From positions 1,116,001 through 1,180,000 of the forward strand of contig CP145410.1 of the NCBI GenBank assembly GCA_036867785.1: 64,000 bases of DNA, read 5' to 3'. The translations under genes were made by a program, and so were the position numbers. Origin of the DNA: Plasmodiophora brassicae (Eukaryota > Endomyxa: Phytomyxea > Phytomyxea > Plasmodiophorida). Below the pieces are notes generated by a model, which searched no databases, was not told the DNA's origin, and saw only the letters and a list, made by a program, of their open reading frames with translations. Positions 31,394 to 43,498 of this stretch are shown one piece after another. Each line of letters begins with the position of its first letter. The stretch's first letter is position 1.

Positions 31394-31573
31394 TGATTCA
31401 TAATGGGAAGGCTAGCGACAGTGGCCGACCCATGAGTCACGACGACGTGACGCAACTGGTGCACAGTGGCGACCGTGCCACTGTGTGTGCGACGTCATGG
31501 GGACGTCGGCTTCCCCCACGTTAGATACACTGGGGACTTTCACTTTCCTAAGCGCTTCGAACTGCTTGAATCA
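31394..31573 (+). repeat. 3' LTR, 180 bp
   Basis: Same sequence as the 5' LTR. It is preceded by a short GGGCGGC rather than a long polypurine tract. Confidence 0.95.
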
Positions 31574-31997
31574 ACGACGACCAGCGTGTTTGAGACAGGG
31601 ACGGACAATGCTTGCCGAGTTGGAGGGACACAGTCGGTTGGTGTAGGTACTCAATTAGTTTCGTCCACGCGATAAGAATCGACCGTTGCGTCGCGTTGGC
31701 GTTCTTCCATCGTCAAGCGTCATCGAACTTGATTCCTACGTACTCGTCAAAACCGCCGAACGAGAAGGCTTTCCAATTCGACAGAGCGAACATGGGTGTT
31801 CTGATCGGACAAATGATGTGGAACCCTCGTCCACTGCATGCCATATCCTGAGGGGCCTGTGAATCCATCCTTTGCAGCATTGCAAGGAAGTTGGGACATT
31901 GGTGAGTCTGTATGCTGCCCCACCTGCCAAGAATCCGCAAGTTGACATCAACCCAAAGTACGGTACTGCGAAATGTCGTCGCGCTTTTATAAAACTG
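31574..31997. other. possible small membrane protein, unresolved
   Basis: On the minus strand, frames here contain protein-like pieces: a hydrophobic segment (FGLMSTCGFLAGGAAY, about 31920-31965) and a downstream segment ending WKAFSFGGFDEYVGIKF (about 31720). Splice sites with the local short-intron pattern exist, but several joins are possible and I recognise no family. The Copia insertion lies just beyond. Confidence 0.3.
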
Positions 31998-34900
31998 TCA
32001 TGCAGACTCTTGAAGTCGTCTAAACTGGTGCAGGCTGCCAGTTTCCACAGTTCTGGTTGGCTCCATGGTGCACGACATTGCATCGACGCCATCATCGTCG
32101 GCTGATCCATATCCGCCTCCACCAGGGGTCAAAATCCGGATGGAGTCCCCAGCTTGCGCGTTGTACGTATCCTTGGCACAGAGATGGATGATTCTACCGT
32201 CTCGACCACGCCGGACCTCGTTGCGGCCCGTTTCTCCAGGAGATCCACCTGCCATTCCAAACGGCGACAAAGTTCGTCGTTCTGACAGAATAGACACTGT
32301 TAACGGTCGCAGGAATTGAATCTCGCGCTCAACACCGTCACCGCCCTGAAACGGCCACATTAATAGACAAATTTCGCTTTGGTCATTGGCCATTGTTACC
32401 TGAAACTTCCCGGCACCACCAGAATTCTTCCTAATGGCAAAGCGTCGAAGAATGACGGGGTAACGACGTTCAAGAATTTCCTACCGGCACTATTTCAGTC
32501 CAAGGCACCTGAACGCACACTCAGCCAGGTCATACCGGATCCGTTATCCTCGTGTTCGTCATATGCGTGTGAACCGCAGATCGACCGCGCCAAGTCGGTC
32601 CTGCACCGGCTCCTCCAGCAATGGTTTCGTAGTATCCGAACGCATCCTTTCCTTCACCAGCTCCGAACGTCAGGTTGTTCATACAGCCCTGGGAATACGT
32701 TTAAAGTCGTTCAAAGTGACATTCGCCGACAGGGCATGTTCCACCAACACTGTACCTGAGACGCAGCGCATGCTTGGAATGCCAGAAGAATGACATCTGT
32801 AATTCGTTGGCTGGTCAGGACGTTTCCACCGACAACGGCAGCATCTTCACTAGGACAGAGCAGGCTATCTGGAGGAATAATAACACGGATTGGGTTGAGA
32901 CAACCTGATCCCAGAGACGCCATCTTTGTTAGAGCGCGTACTGAAACCAATATGTTAGCGTACCTTGGTTCAACGGTATGTCCCGTCGCACTAGGCAACG
33001 CAAGCAGAATATAATAGCCGAGTAACAAATTGCAACAGGAGCATTCCTATCGGCAGCCAATTCAATGCCCGACTGTAGGTTGCAGATTACGTTTACGCAC
33101 CAGTTTCCGTACACCTGTGATCCCGAACCAGTAAAGTCAAACAGTGCGCTGCCCTCACTGCCAGTATTCAGGAACGTCAGGGCCAGATGGCTCGCGGAAC
33201 GTAAATACCTTCGATCGATCGTGATTTCAAGCCGAATCGGACTGCCGTCGTCCATGAAGTCAACGCCGGCTACTTTACCAACACGTGGCAGGCCACGCTT
33301 CAGGGACAGGTCAATAAGCATTTCCCGAACTGCGACCAGGTAAGCGGCAATGTAGTAACAGCTGTCCGTACAAAGGAGCTCACCTGCACGCTCGGCGTTG
33401 TCTTGGATGAACCGCATGTACGCGTGGACGATATGCAACCCATATTGCTCAATTAGATCCAGAACAAGACCACAGCCTTTCGTATTTGATGCCACCTAAC
33501 AACCGACAGAGCGGCGATTTGCATTACGTTCTTCGGTATGCTCCGCAGGCGTACCTGAGCTCTCAAATCGCTGATATTGTCAGCCAGGTTTCTTGATCCC
33601 CGAAGAATCTCAGTCACGCCGCCTTCGTCAAATACGCCATCACGAACGATTTTGAACGACATTATGGCTGCGCCTTCTTCGGATAGAGTTTTACTGAACG
33701 GAGGCTATTCCTCAGGTTAGTCAGGTTGAACTCACAAGACCGTACAGGTGCGTACCATGCTACCAGGAGTCATGCCCCCAATATCACTGTGATGTCCTCG
33801 GCTCGCTAAGAAGAAGACGGGTCCGGATGAAGGACTGCTGGTAAGAAAGACGGGCGTGATAATCGTAATATCCGGCAAATGGGATCCACCTGCCCTGAAT
33901 AACCACTTGTTATAACATGCCATGGCAATGCACGTCGAAACCTCTACATTGGATGGTTCGACATGATAACTTCCCCAGGTTTCCAGTCATCACCAAGGTA
34001 TCGGAGCTGAAACTTAACTGCCTGAAATGCACGTTCGAATCAAAACAAACATCGGAGCAACCGGAGTGCTATAAGACCTCTTGCATAGCACCAAGATGGA
34101 CAGGCCTGCAACGAAAAACTTAAGAAATGGCGATCTTACAGAACTCTCAGCGCACTAACAGATGGGGCGCGTTAGCCACTAGACCTCCATCGGGCCCGAA
34201 TATGGCACAAGAGAAGTCTGACCGCAGAAGTTGACATGGGCGTAGAAACAAGAAAGTGCCACACAGTAAGTACCTAATCTCTCCTTGATATTTGTAGAAA
34301 TTGCAGTGCGTTGCAGAGTTCGACCCATTTGTTCAGCGATGCCCATAAATCGATGCGAAAAGATCGACAGAAGTACAGGGTCACAGACAGATGACGAGTA
34401 TTGCCTCTCCGCACTCCTTTGAATGATAATCTCCACGTCGCCAAAGTCGGATATCGTCGCGATGCAATTAGGATCAACTACGATAGTAGACGTCTTATCA
34501 ATAATTATCGCAGGCCCGTTGATGACATGTCCCGCAAGCAACTTCTCTAAGGAGTACAGCGGTGTTTGCTGTTCCCCAACTTGTCGTCTGCCGTCTTGGT
34601 CAACGCCTGACTCAAAGGAGCAGATAACAAATTCGTCAGCTTCAGGAGCTGTGGAGTGTGGGTCACATTTAGCAATGCGTGCTCGATCGCGAGATACACA
34701 GTTGGCGATTCCACGAACTCGAATGTCATCAACGATGATTGGCCGGTCGAGAATAAATCCGTACTCTCGTTGGTATGACGACACGAAGGAGTGTTCAAAG
34801 CCATCCGCATTGTTCAGCGTCATGACAGCCTGGTCGGTGCCGGCGTAACGGAGATTGAGATATTCTTCGGCCACAATGGATTTGGAGTCAAAACCCTGTT

Positions 34901-37083
34901 TGCGGAGATGCTGGACAACACCCTTTGCCAGTTCCGACAACCGCTGACTGAAATAAGGATCAAGGGCCCCATTGACCAAGAGATTCCGTGAGATCGGTTC
35001 TTGGGCCTCGTGAACAACATTCGCTAGACTCATTCCATACGCCGATAAAATGCCAGAGTATCGATGGATAAAGATGCGCCTCATCCCAAGAGATGCAGCT
35101 ATAGCACAACAGTGCTGACCACCGGCGCCACCAAAGCACGCCAGTGTGTGCTGGGAAACATCGAAGCCGCGCGATTGGGTCAGATTCCGGATCGGCCTAG
35201 ACATGGCTTCATTAGCCACCAGAACAAACCCGTACGCCAACTGCTCTATCGTCATCGATCCACACACGTCCGGATGCAGCCTTCTCATTTCTTCAAACTT
35301 GGCACGAGAGGCGTCGGCATTCAATGTCGCATTGAAATCTGATGGCACCAGGTTAGCCGTTACGTCAGCAGGTAAACGATCACACCCATCAACCTGGACC
35401 AAATATGCGCGGGAATCGACTTGGTATTAGGCGACCCAATACTACGTTCGCATCAGATATCGCAAGAGGCCCTCCCTTCCCATAGCATGCTGGTCCTGTT
35501 TCGCAGCCATTGACAACACGACCTAGTAGCGGAGATCACGAACGCACCTGGATCTGCCCCGGCAGATTCCGGGCCAACATGAAGCAAGCCCGAGTGTATC
35601 GTTAAGCAACTGCCCCCACCGGCAGCAACTGTGTTGATGTCAAGCTGCGGAGCAAGAATCACGATTCCTGGCCGAGTCAACACAAAGTTGCTCAGCAACT
35701 GAAAAGATTATACTTCAGCTTTGACAAACCGGCCGTAGTGTTTTCGAAAATGTGTTCTAGGCGAACGTTAGAACGAAACATTGTCTTCCAAGAATAGACA
35801 TACCGAGTCTGCCATCATAGCGAGATACATCTGTAGACGTGCCTCCCATGTCTGCCCAAGGCATTAGCCTTACAGCGCCGAAAGTAGGTACACAAGAATA
35901 CAAGTACACACCGAATCCAATAACAGGTTCGGGACAGTGACCATCTTGTTGTCGGTCGTGGAATGCTGTGACAGAATAGCCTACTACTCCGCCTGCAGGG
36001 CCTGACAGTATAGCCCTGCTCCCGCTGAAGTCAGATACTTTGGATAAACCGCCATCGGACTGCATGAATGCGAGATCCACCCGGTCCAGCAGGTCACTGT
36101 CGAAACCGGCGCAGAAGCGACTCGTATATCTACAACTCCCAAGATCAGAATGCACTTGCACGCTCCGAATTGCCAAACGAACTAACTCGAGTATCTTCGG
36201 GGTGAGGTACGCATCTGCGCAAGACGTGAACCCTCTCGACACGATTTTGACCATGGGAAGGACGGATGACGACAACGATATATGACCGAATCCCAATTTC
36301 TGCGCAAACACGATGACGAGGTTTGCTGGATATTCGTGGCTATACGCAAGTACCTTGGCAATGGAGGAGACCATCTGTTCATGGTCGCGGAACGTGTAAG
36401 AATGCATCAGTACAACGGCGATGCTGTCAATGCCATCACGTAAAACAGACGACAACGCTGCAGAAACAGCATCACGATCAGGGGCGCTCAAGATTTCGAC
36501 GGTTTCACCAGCAACCCCTTTGACGTAGTTACCGTCAGGCCGTCTCTCCTAACGACGTTAACGATTCAGACGTATGCTGTGCCGAGTTCTGACAGAGAGA
36601 CCTCATCGTTCCTGACAATTCGTACGCGCTCGTCAACCTCGATGACACGGTCATAGAGCAGGTCTGGATGAGCAATATCGAGAGCGAAAATATCAGGACG
36701 TGACTGGTCGCCAATTTCAAGCAAGTCTCCGAATCCGCTTGTCGTTACGAGAGCCATGCGGGCCCCCTTCCGTTCCAATAAGGCGTTCGTTGCCACGGTC
36801 GTCCCCATGCAAATCGATTCTAGGAGCCCCCTCAGCGTCTAGGACCAGAATAGGCCCCAGGCAATGGCGACATACTTATTCGCGACGTATCGAGTGGCTT
36901 CCCAGGATCATGCTTGACCCCAGTCACCTGCTCCAGCACCCGGCGGATGCCTTCTCGTGCGGCATCCTCGTACGCGTCGCTTTCCGACAGCAACTTCAAC
37001 ACAGTCGCACCGCCAGGCCACTGGGCGAACACGTCGGTGAACGTCCCGCCGCGATCGATGGCGAACTCGAATCCGGCAACCAT
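31998..37083 (-). CDS. OPLAH: 5-oxoprolinase (ATP-hydrolysing)
   Basis: Opens 5-oxo-L-proline to L-glutamate using ATP, in the gamma-glutamyl (glutathione) cycle; cytosolic, about 1250-1300 aa. Both halves are fused as in eukaryotic OPLAH. HyuA-like: [14 protein letters not shown] near the start, [42 protein letters not shown] (rebuilt over an intron), [12 protein letters not shown]. HyuB-like: [75 protein letters not shown], ending with TPGGGGYG. It carries many short introns; all junctions that I rebuilt (for example after residue 68, around 35940, 35400, 34260 and 34050) restore frame and family motifs, so the gene looks intact. The ATG at 37083 gives the canonical [13 protein letters not shown] start. 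Confidence 0.92.
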
Positions 37084-37296
37084 CGTCGCCCCCCCTACGC
37101 GTCGACGATGACGTCCCCGACAAAAATAGGCCCAGTGGAAGGAATGTCGACCAGCAGATTTGATGAATGCCCCGGACAATGGCGGAATTACGCGCGCACA
37201 CAACCCTACTGCCTATGGGACATGGTCGCCGTTCTACCGTAAGGAGGAGAGTATCCAAATCCCTGGATGGTGGTTTAGCATAACGGGGCCACGCGT

Positions 37297-39203
37297 CTAC
37301 GTTAGTTTCTGTGGAGGAGGGTGCTTGCGATAGTAGAGCAGGTCGCCGAAGTCGTGCATCGTGTTGACGACTTCCTTCTGGAACGTGGTCCTCGCTACGT
37401 AGTCGAAATCGGGGAACGGCGGGTACTTGTTCTTCGACGCGGCCGCTTCTGGGGATTCGACGTACTCCGCGTTGACGATGGTGGTGCTGGGGACGAACGG
37501 CGGCACGAGGTGCTTGCGCTCGAGGCGGACCCAGTCGAATCCTTTGAAGAACTCGTGGTTTTTCACCTCCTGGGCCCCGTTGTGTCCCAGGCGCACGTTC
37601 GGATCCATCTGCAGCATGGCTTGCACGAACGACTTGGCGGTCTCGTCAACGTTATCTGGCCACGTCATCTCTCTTAACGCTGTCTCGAACATTCCCCTCA
37701 ACAACGTCGTCTTTCTTCGGCGCATCGTCTCCATCTGCTTCTTCTTCTCGATGTCGGCCAGCGCCGTCTTCATCGACGACGGGCTGCCGGGATCGCCGCC
37801 GCCCTCCTTGTCGCCGCCTGCCTCTGCGATCGGAATCGCCGCCGCCATTGGCGACTTGGTCCTGGTGTCTCTGCGGCTCATGGACGACTTTAGATTCGTG
37901 AGCTGGCGGATCGACCGGGTCAGGATCGACGACACAATGCCCTCCTTCGGTTTGTCCTGTTCGCGCCATATCTTCGTGAACGGGTTCCGATTTGTCAGCA
38001 TCTTGTAGGTGCAGACGCCCAGAGCCCACCAGTCCACCTCGAACCGGTACCCGCTTGTGCACTGCTCTGGTGCCATGAATGACCGCGTCCCACAATGCTC
38101 GAACAGCTGTTGACCGTCGGGAACCGTCGAGCACAGACCCAGATCAGCGAGCATGACAAAACCTGTTGAACCATTAGCATCGTGCAGTGATGCGTCCCCA
38201 GGCCGATCGACAAACCGTCAGCATCGAGCAGGACGTTCTCGAGCTTCAGGTCCCGGTACACGATCGACATGCTGTGCAAGTGCTCCAAAGCGAGCGTGAT
38301 GCCGGCGACAAAGAACCGCACCCAGTTGCCGGGGAACTTGCCCCTGTTATGCAGGTGGTACTCCAGCTCGCCCCCCGTCACCAGATCCATGACAAAGTAC
38401 AGGTTCGTTTTGTCCTGGAACGCGTAATGAAGACCGACAATGAACGGATGGTTCACGCGTGTAAGGAAATGCCTCTGATACCATGGTCGGTACGTGAAAC
38501 GCGGCTGAAGAACACCCGACCTCACCTCATTCTGCAGCAAGCGTTCCCGTTTGCGCTCATACACCTTGTCCTTGCTCATCTCCTTACAGGCGTACATCTG
38601 CCTGGTGTCCAGCTTCCTGGCGGCGTAGACTTTTCCGAATCCGCCCTTGCCGAGCACGCGAATGAACTCGAAGTCTTCGCGACAGACAGTCATGGTTTCC
38701 TTGGCACGGAACGCGAGCAGGCGCGAATAGTATGGACTCCTCAGGAATTCAGGGAACACATCCATGAGCAGGTCCCGCTGGACGCTGAGCTTGACGGACG
38801 CAAAGATGTCGATGTCGTCGGCGCTTGTCGCGACTCGCTGAAGGATCACGTCCCGGCTAGACTCGGGAACAGTGACGGCCGACAGCGACGTTCTCCTTAG
38901 GTATTTGTTGATGATTCGGTTCCGGACGAACCCCCGGTACCGGCCGATGGGGAGCTCGTCGAACTCGCCGACCTCCTGGAGGAACATGGCCATGTCCAGG
39001 CAGTTGGCGTCCCGTAGGAAGTGGTTAAAGAACACGTTGCCCAAGGGTTCCTGGAGGATAGCGTCGAGCGTCTCGCTGACGCGCATCTGGGCGACCTCTG
39101 CCTTGCTGACATCGGGGACAGTCAACGCGATCTCCACCTGGCCCTGCTGGCGCAACGCGAACAGGTACGTCTCGTTCTCGGCGAACTGCTGTATAATCTC
39201 CAT
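37297..39203 (-). CDS. RGS-domain AGC kinase, GRK-like
   Basis: Predicted to phosphorylate activated G-protein-coupled receptors. Three exons (introns 38475-38525 and 38163-38215) give 600 aa. An N-terminal RGS homology domain (about residues 45-175: FFNHFLRDANCLDMAMFLQE..) is followed by a kinase domain with GKGGFGKVYA, YACKEM, YRDLKLENVLLD, ADLGLCS and FMAPEQ. The DFG position is DLG, a hallmark of GRKs. An insertion of about 80 residues rich in Ser, Lys and Gly precedes the last kinase helices. An AGC C-terminal tail (FPDFDYVARTTFQ) is present; no PH domain or prenylation motif follows. It lies beside two GABA-B-like receptors. Confidence 0.9.
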
Positions 39204-39424
39204 GCTGACGACCGCCTAGCACGTCCAGCCGCTGGACGGCAGCGACGCTCAACGTCGTCTATAACGTCGATCGTTGGCTGTACTGGTACACTTCGGGGTT
39301 GTTAAACAGACGCCGTACTGGGTGCGACGACTTTCCAACAGTTGAACTTTATTGTGAATAAGAGAAACGCCTGAGTGAGGAGACCTTGACAAGGCAGGGC
39401 ACGCTGCGGGATCCTTATCAGTTA

Positions 39425-42400
39425 TCACTGAGGAGAGCCCACTGGTTCCGGTGCCACTTGATTTGACGCAAAGGCGTAGGAGGGCACCTTGTACTTTTCC
39501 GGAGGCGTCTCGGATCCACTGAGTGCCTTCGGGGTCTGGTCTTCAGGGACTGTGTGCTGCGCCTCTTTCTGTTGCTGGCCAGCAGTGTAATGCGTTTCAG
39601 TCTGTAGCTGTGCGGTCCCACTGGCGACCGCCATGATCTTCGGGACGAACAAGATTAATAGCGTCGCCGTTGTCGCCAGGAAAATGGCGAATCCGCTCAG
39701 CAGCAAGGACGCGTCTGGCTGCCCTGGTTGGATAAACCCGAGGATCGGTATGACCATCACCTGAGTGCGATTGTCAGCAATCGGGGCGCCTCTGGCTGGC
39801 ATAGGCGCAGGCGGTGCGTTACAGATATCAATCCGCTCGTGTAAATCGCCAAGCCGATCTGTTTGCTGTCATTCAATGCTGCAAACGACGTTCAGCAGAG
39901 GCACCCTGTCGAACTATGCGAGTCGCCTCTTTGACCTGGGATATTAACATGGGATGTTTTCAGGGCGAGGGTTGCTCCGATACCAATCAGGAGCCCCTAA
40001 AGTAACAGAATGAGATCGGCAACGAGGCCCTTCTTGGCCTCGGTTACCTTGTAGACGTAGATCGTTGTCAGGAAGGTTCCCATATTCGTAGACGTACAGG
40101 ACAGGACGAACGGGTAGACGATCGAGTTGGATGGGTCGGCCGGGTTGGGATACGAAGGCAGTGTAGTCGAGACGGTGGTGATCGGCCAACTAGACATCCA
40201 GACGACCAAGATGATGGAGTCCACGAATAGCAGCACCAGCACATAGGACAGTAACTGCCAGTTCCTGATCTTGACGATACGCATCTCGCCACTCCCAAAG
40301 ATCTGTCAGCAACGCCGTCATTCGTTGTCGCACGAGGGGTCACTTGGGGTGGCAGTAGGCGGTACCATTGCGACTCGGTAGGTTTTGGAGAACAAGACGC
40401 CGAACGACAGGCTGAAGCTGATGGTCAGCAAGACAATACGAGCCGTGCAGTTGTGGGCATAAGCGTTTGCGTCTGTGATGGTTCCAGACAGAGCTAGCAG
40501 GATCTGGCAGAGGTAGGCGATCATGCACCCGATGATGATGATATCATTGAGGACGGGCGTTGACATCTTGATGTACCGCAAGTTACGATAGTACACGTTG
40601 AACCTGGTTGAAAGTTAAAGACAAGCAGCCGATGGGCACCGCAGTAACTAACGTTAGAATCCCCAGAGCGGTTACGATGCCGAGGACACCGAAAGCGATC
40701 ACAGCGCCAATTGCACCCGACGACGGTCTCAGCTGAACGTCTACCGGAACAGGAAAGGCCACCGGGACCGTCGTTCGTCCTTCAGCGAACACGAACGGCG
40801 CCGATTGTTCGACAGAGGTATCGGTGACAGCGGCGGCTGAGACCCAAGCCAATGTTCCGTCTCCCTGTTTCTGCACGTTGTATAACGAGTACGAGCCCAG
40901 CCTATCCCCGTTCGCGTCCATCACAATTGTCCCGGTCTTCGATAGCGAGGTTCAGACTTTCATCCATGATCGACTGGCTTAGGCGGACGTACCGTCCCGT
41001 TCATCGTCGTCTGTCGTATCCACTGGAGGACATTCGCACGCGTCCAGGGAACGGCAGCCTGATCCATTTTGTACAGCGTGTAGAACCCCAGCTGGATTGC
41101 ATCGTACAGGAACGCACTGGTGTCCGGCATAACGGGGTTCCCGAGCGATGGATCGCTGTTATAGTTCGCGGTGAACTTCGCCGACATGGCTCGGAATGCA
41201 GGTAGCGTTTCGTCCACGTAGCCGCCCGTTGCAAGGATGCCTTCGAAGATCGACGGGTCCATCCAGCCCGAGATACCGTCCGAGCCCAGCCACACGTACT
41301 CGGACGTTGTCAGGCCGAGGCGTGCGGCGACAGTTAGAACGGTCCTGGCGTCATCCGACAGCATCGGCATGACGATAACACGAACGCCAGTGGACAGTCT
41401 GGGAGCGATTCTCAGCAAACCTCGCAGGTGTCCTTCGAACAGCCATACTACATTCGTTGCAGTTGATCGGTGGGATCAGCGGCATTGGAGAACTGGATGG
41501 CCGTCGCCACCGTAATGTTGCGAATGGCGGCCTCGCGGACGAACACATTCATCAGGGACGACCCGTACGTGTCCGATGTGCTGCGAATAATGCTGTCAGT
41601 ACAGCGGTCAGATTCCCAATGTCAACGGGTACCTGATGGCGCAAACAATCTTCCATCCAAAGTGCTCGACGACTTGGGCCAGCGCCTTTCCCTGGAAATT
41701 GTCTTCGAACACGTATGTCAAGCAGGGTGCTCCGATTGTGACCCAAACGGTGGACCTGGTGGGAAGACACGGGAGAATGTCCCGTACAGGGTCTTGTCAG
41801 ACAGCACTGGGGATGACGCCCATGGCGATATCTGCACGTGTCATAAACGCGCCAGGCGTGCGCTTGTGATGAAGCCTCACCATTGGTAGTCCGTTAAGGT
41901 TGGCGAGATGGGCGAACATGAGCTACGTGAAACGCCAACATCGTCAATTGGTTATCGGATAGGCAATCTATGACTTGTGTCTTACAGCTTGCGAGCTGTA
42001 CGAGGAGCCTAAGAGAGTACCAGACATCAATATCGCACAGACTGTCGATCGATGCCTTCCGCATGCATTACCGATTAGAATGGGAACGCGCGGTGGAAGC
42101 GCCATGGAGTCGTTCGTGAGCGCGGTGCAGAAGAACGCCTTCGTGGCCTGCAAACCGTCGTAGTTTGAGTCCTGCCTGTAGGCCGTTGGTGTTAACAACA
42201 GTTCGAGATGGAGCGATGGCGGCGATAGATTACCATCTGATACGTACAGTTTTACCTGGAAACCACCCTTTTGCCTGGACATCGTCAACGGCAATTTCGA
42301 CGATCCTCCTTCCAGCGTCCTCGTCTAAATTATTAACGAGCGCGAGTTCGACGACTTGTGCAAGTGGCAACGGGGGCATCTGGTCGCACGGATATGTCTG

Positions 42401-42645
42401 GCCTGCACGTATTCAACATTTATGGGCTTGGTAGGGATTCCGATTCGGAGCCAGGGATATTTACAGCAGGTCTGATTAGCAGGCGTGATCCACTGACAAG
42501 GGTTGGCTTCTGATCAAGATGTTCATTCGCCACGGTACGTGTCAACGGACAGGATGGTGACTCTCGTACCACAAGCGATCTGTGCAACCGCAGTCGTCAT
42601 CGCTATTGCCCACGTGACGACGACCGCATACGTCCATGAGGACAT
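39425..42645 (-). CDS. GABA-B-like class C receptor, copy A
   Basis: Plasma-membrane 7TM receptor with a periplasmic-binding-type extracellular domain. A signal peptide (MSSWTYAVVVTWAIAMTTAVA) starts at 42645. After a short Cys-containing segment (NPCQWITPANQTCC) comes the ligand-binding domain (VVELALVNNLDED, AVDDVQAKGWFPG, later NPVMPDTSAFLYDAIQLGFY and VPWTRANVLQWIR). A juxtamembrane segment (DANGDRLGSYSLYNVQKQ) leads to TM1, and RYIKMSTPVLNDIIIIG is the classic GABA-B intracellular-loop-1 signature. Seven hydrophobic segments follow, with a cytoplasmic Gln/Pro-rich tail ending at 39425. Many short introns; the junctions that I checked are in frame. Whether it binds GABA cannot be told. 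Paralogue of copy B at 43499-46709. Confidence 0.85.
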
Positions 42646-42839
42646 ATCGACGTTGGGCCACGATTGCCCTTTGCTGGTTTCTCCTAGGTGAGAAGAGTGA
42701 TCGTCACACTGACCAGCAGCCATACAGAGAGACACATCTCATAAGGCAACGGGAGATTGTAAATATTCACAGGTTTCTTGTGAGGCTGTGACTGGCGTGA
42801 TAGTGTGACTGGCGTGAACCCAGACAGTCGAAACCCCGA

Positions 42840-43270
42840 AATCGTCAAGGCCCTGGGCCAGGGACCAAGCAGGCGTACGTCTGGCGTACCGCTGGCTCAA
42901 AAAATTCGTCGCAACGGTCGTGCCGAACGCGCTTCGGGTTTCGTGGCCGATTCATTTCGATTCTGTTGATGTCCATCTTCCGAACGCCGATACGTTTCGG
43001 ACCGCAGGGCGTTTCCGATCGAACCACTGCGCAGTTGATCGTGGCGCTATCGGAGCACAACAATGATATCATGTTGGGTGCCATCCCCCGTCATAGATAA
43101 GTGCCACCAGATCCAATTCACACCATAACATTTGCAGACGGAGTTCGCCGTTGAGTCGATGCTGTTCTGGGCGGCCGTCCGCAAGTTCCGATGTGAGTTC
43201 ACGAGGGACGAGCGCGGGATGGCGGCCGCGCAGTTCACACGACAATAGATAGTTGCCCGGAGGGCGTTTG
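42840..43270 (+). other. RGS-domain-like coding fragment
   Basis: Between the two receptor genes, on the opposite strand, 43138-43245 encodes TEFAVESMLFWAAVRKF and a charged continuation, closely matching the central RGS-box signature (E-F-[AS]-x-E-[NS]-x-x-F-W). Upstream at 43000-43070 an open segment (TTAQLIVALSEHNNDIM) could be the preceding RGS helix, and 42890-43010 is also codon-like. I could not find a phase-consistent splice between them, so this may be a decaying gene or one with a structure I missed. Confidence 0.4.
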
Positions 43271-43498
43271 AGACAATTCTGAACGCAGCGTCCCCGAACC
43301 GAATCGTTAGGTTGGCGGCGGACCACAAGCCGAGACCTGCGCGCTCGCCATCCGGTCGTCAGCCCACAAACGGCATGGTTTTCTTACACTTCCAGGCCAG
43401 GTCAATGCGGAATGCAGTGCTTTATTCATATACTTCATTTTGAAACCAAACTGGAAAATCAGAACAGCAGTGCGACATCAGATTGGGGTGGGGCTCGG

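Larger units (their letters stand above)
26448..31573 (+). mobile_element. full-length Ty1/Copia LTR retrotransposon
   Basis: The 5126-bp element has two 180-bp LTRs that are identical by eye, each starting TGATTCA and ending TGAATCA, followed by a primer-binding site, gag and pol. Gene order is gag-protease, integrase, reverse transcriptase, RNase H, which defines Copia (Pseudoviridae-type). Both frames are uninterrupted. No 5-bp target duplication is seen: the left flank ends GAATC and the right flank starts ACGAC. Identical LTRs suggest a recent insertion; the missing duplication suggests recombination or a rearranged flank. Its GC content is visibly higher than that of neighbouring host genes. 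Confidence 0.95.
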
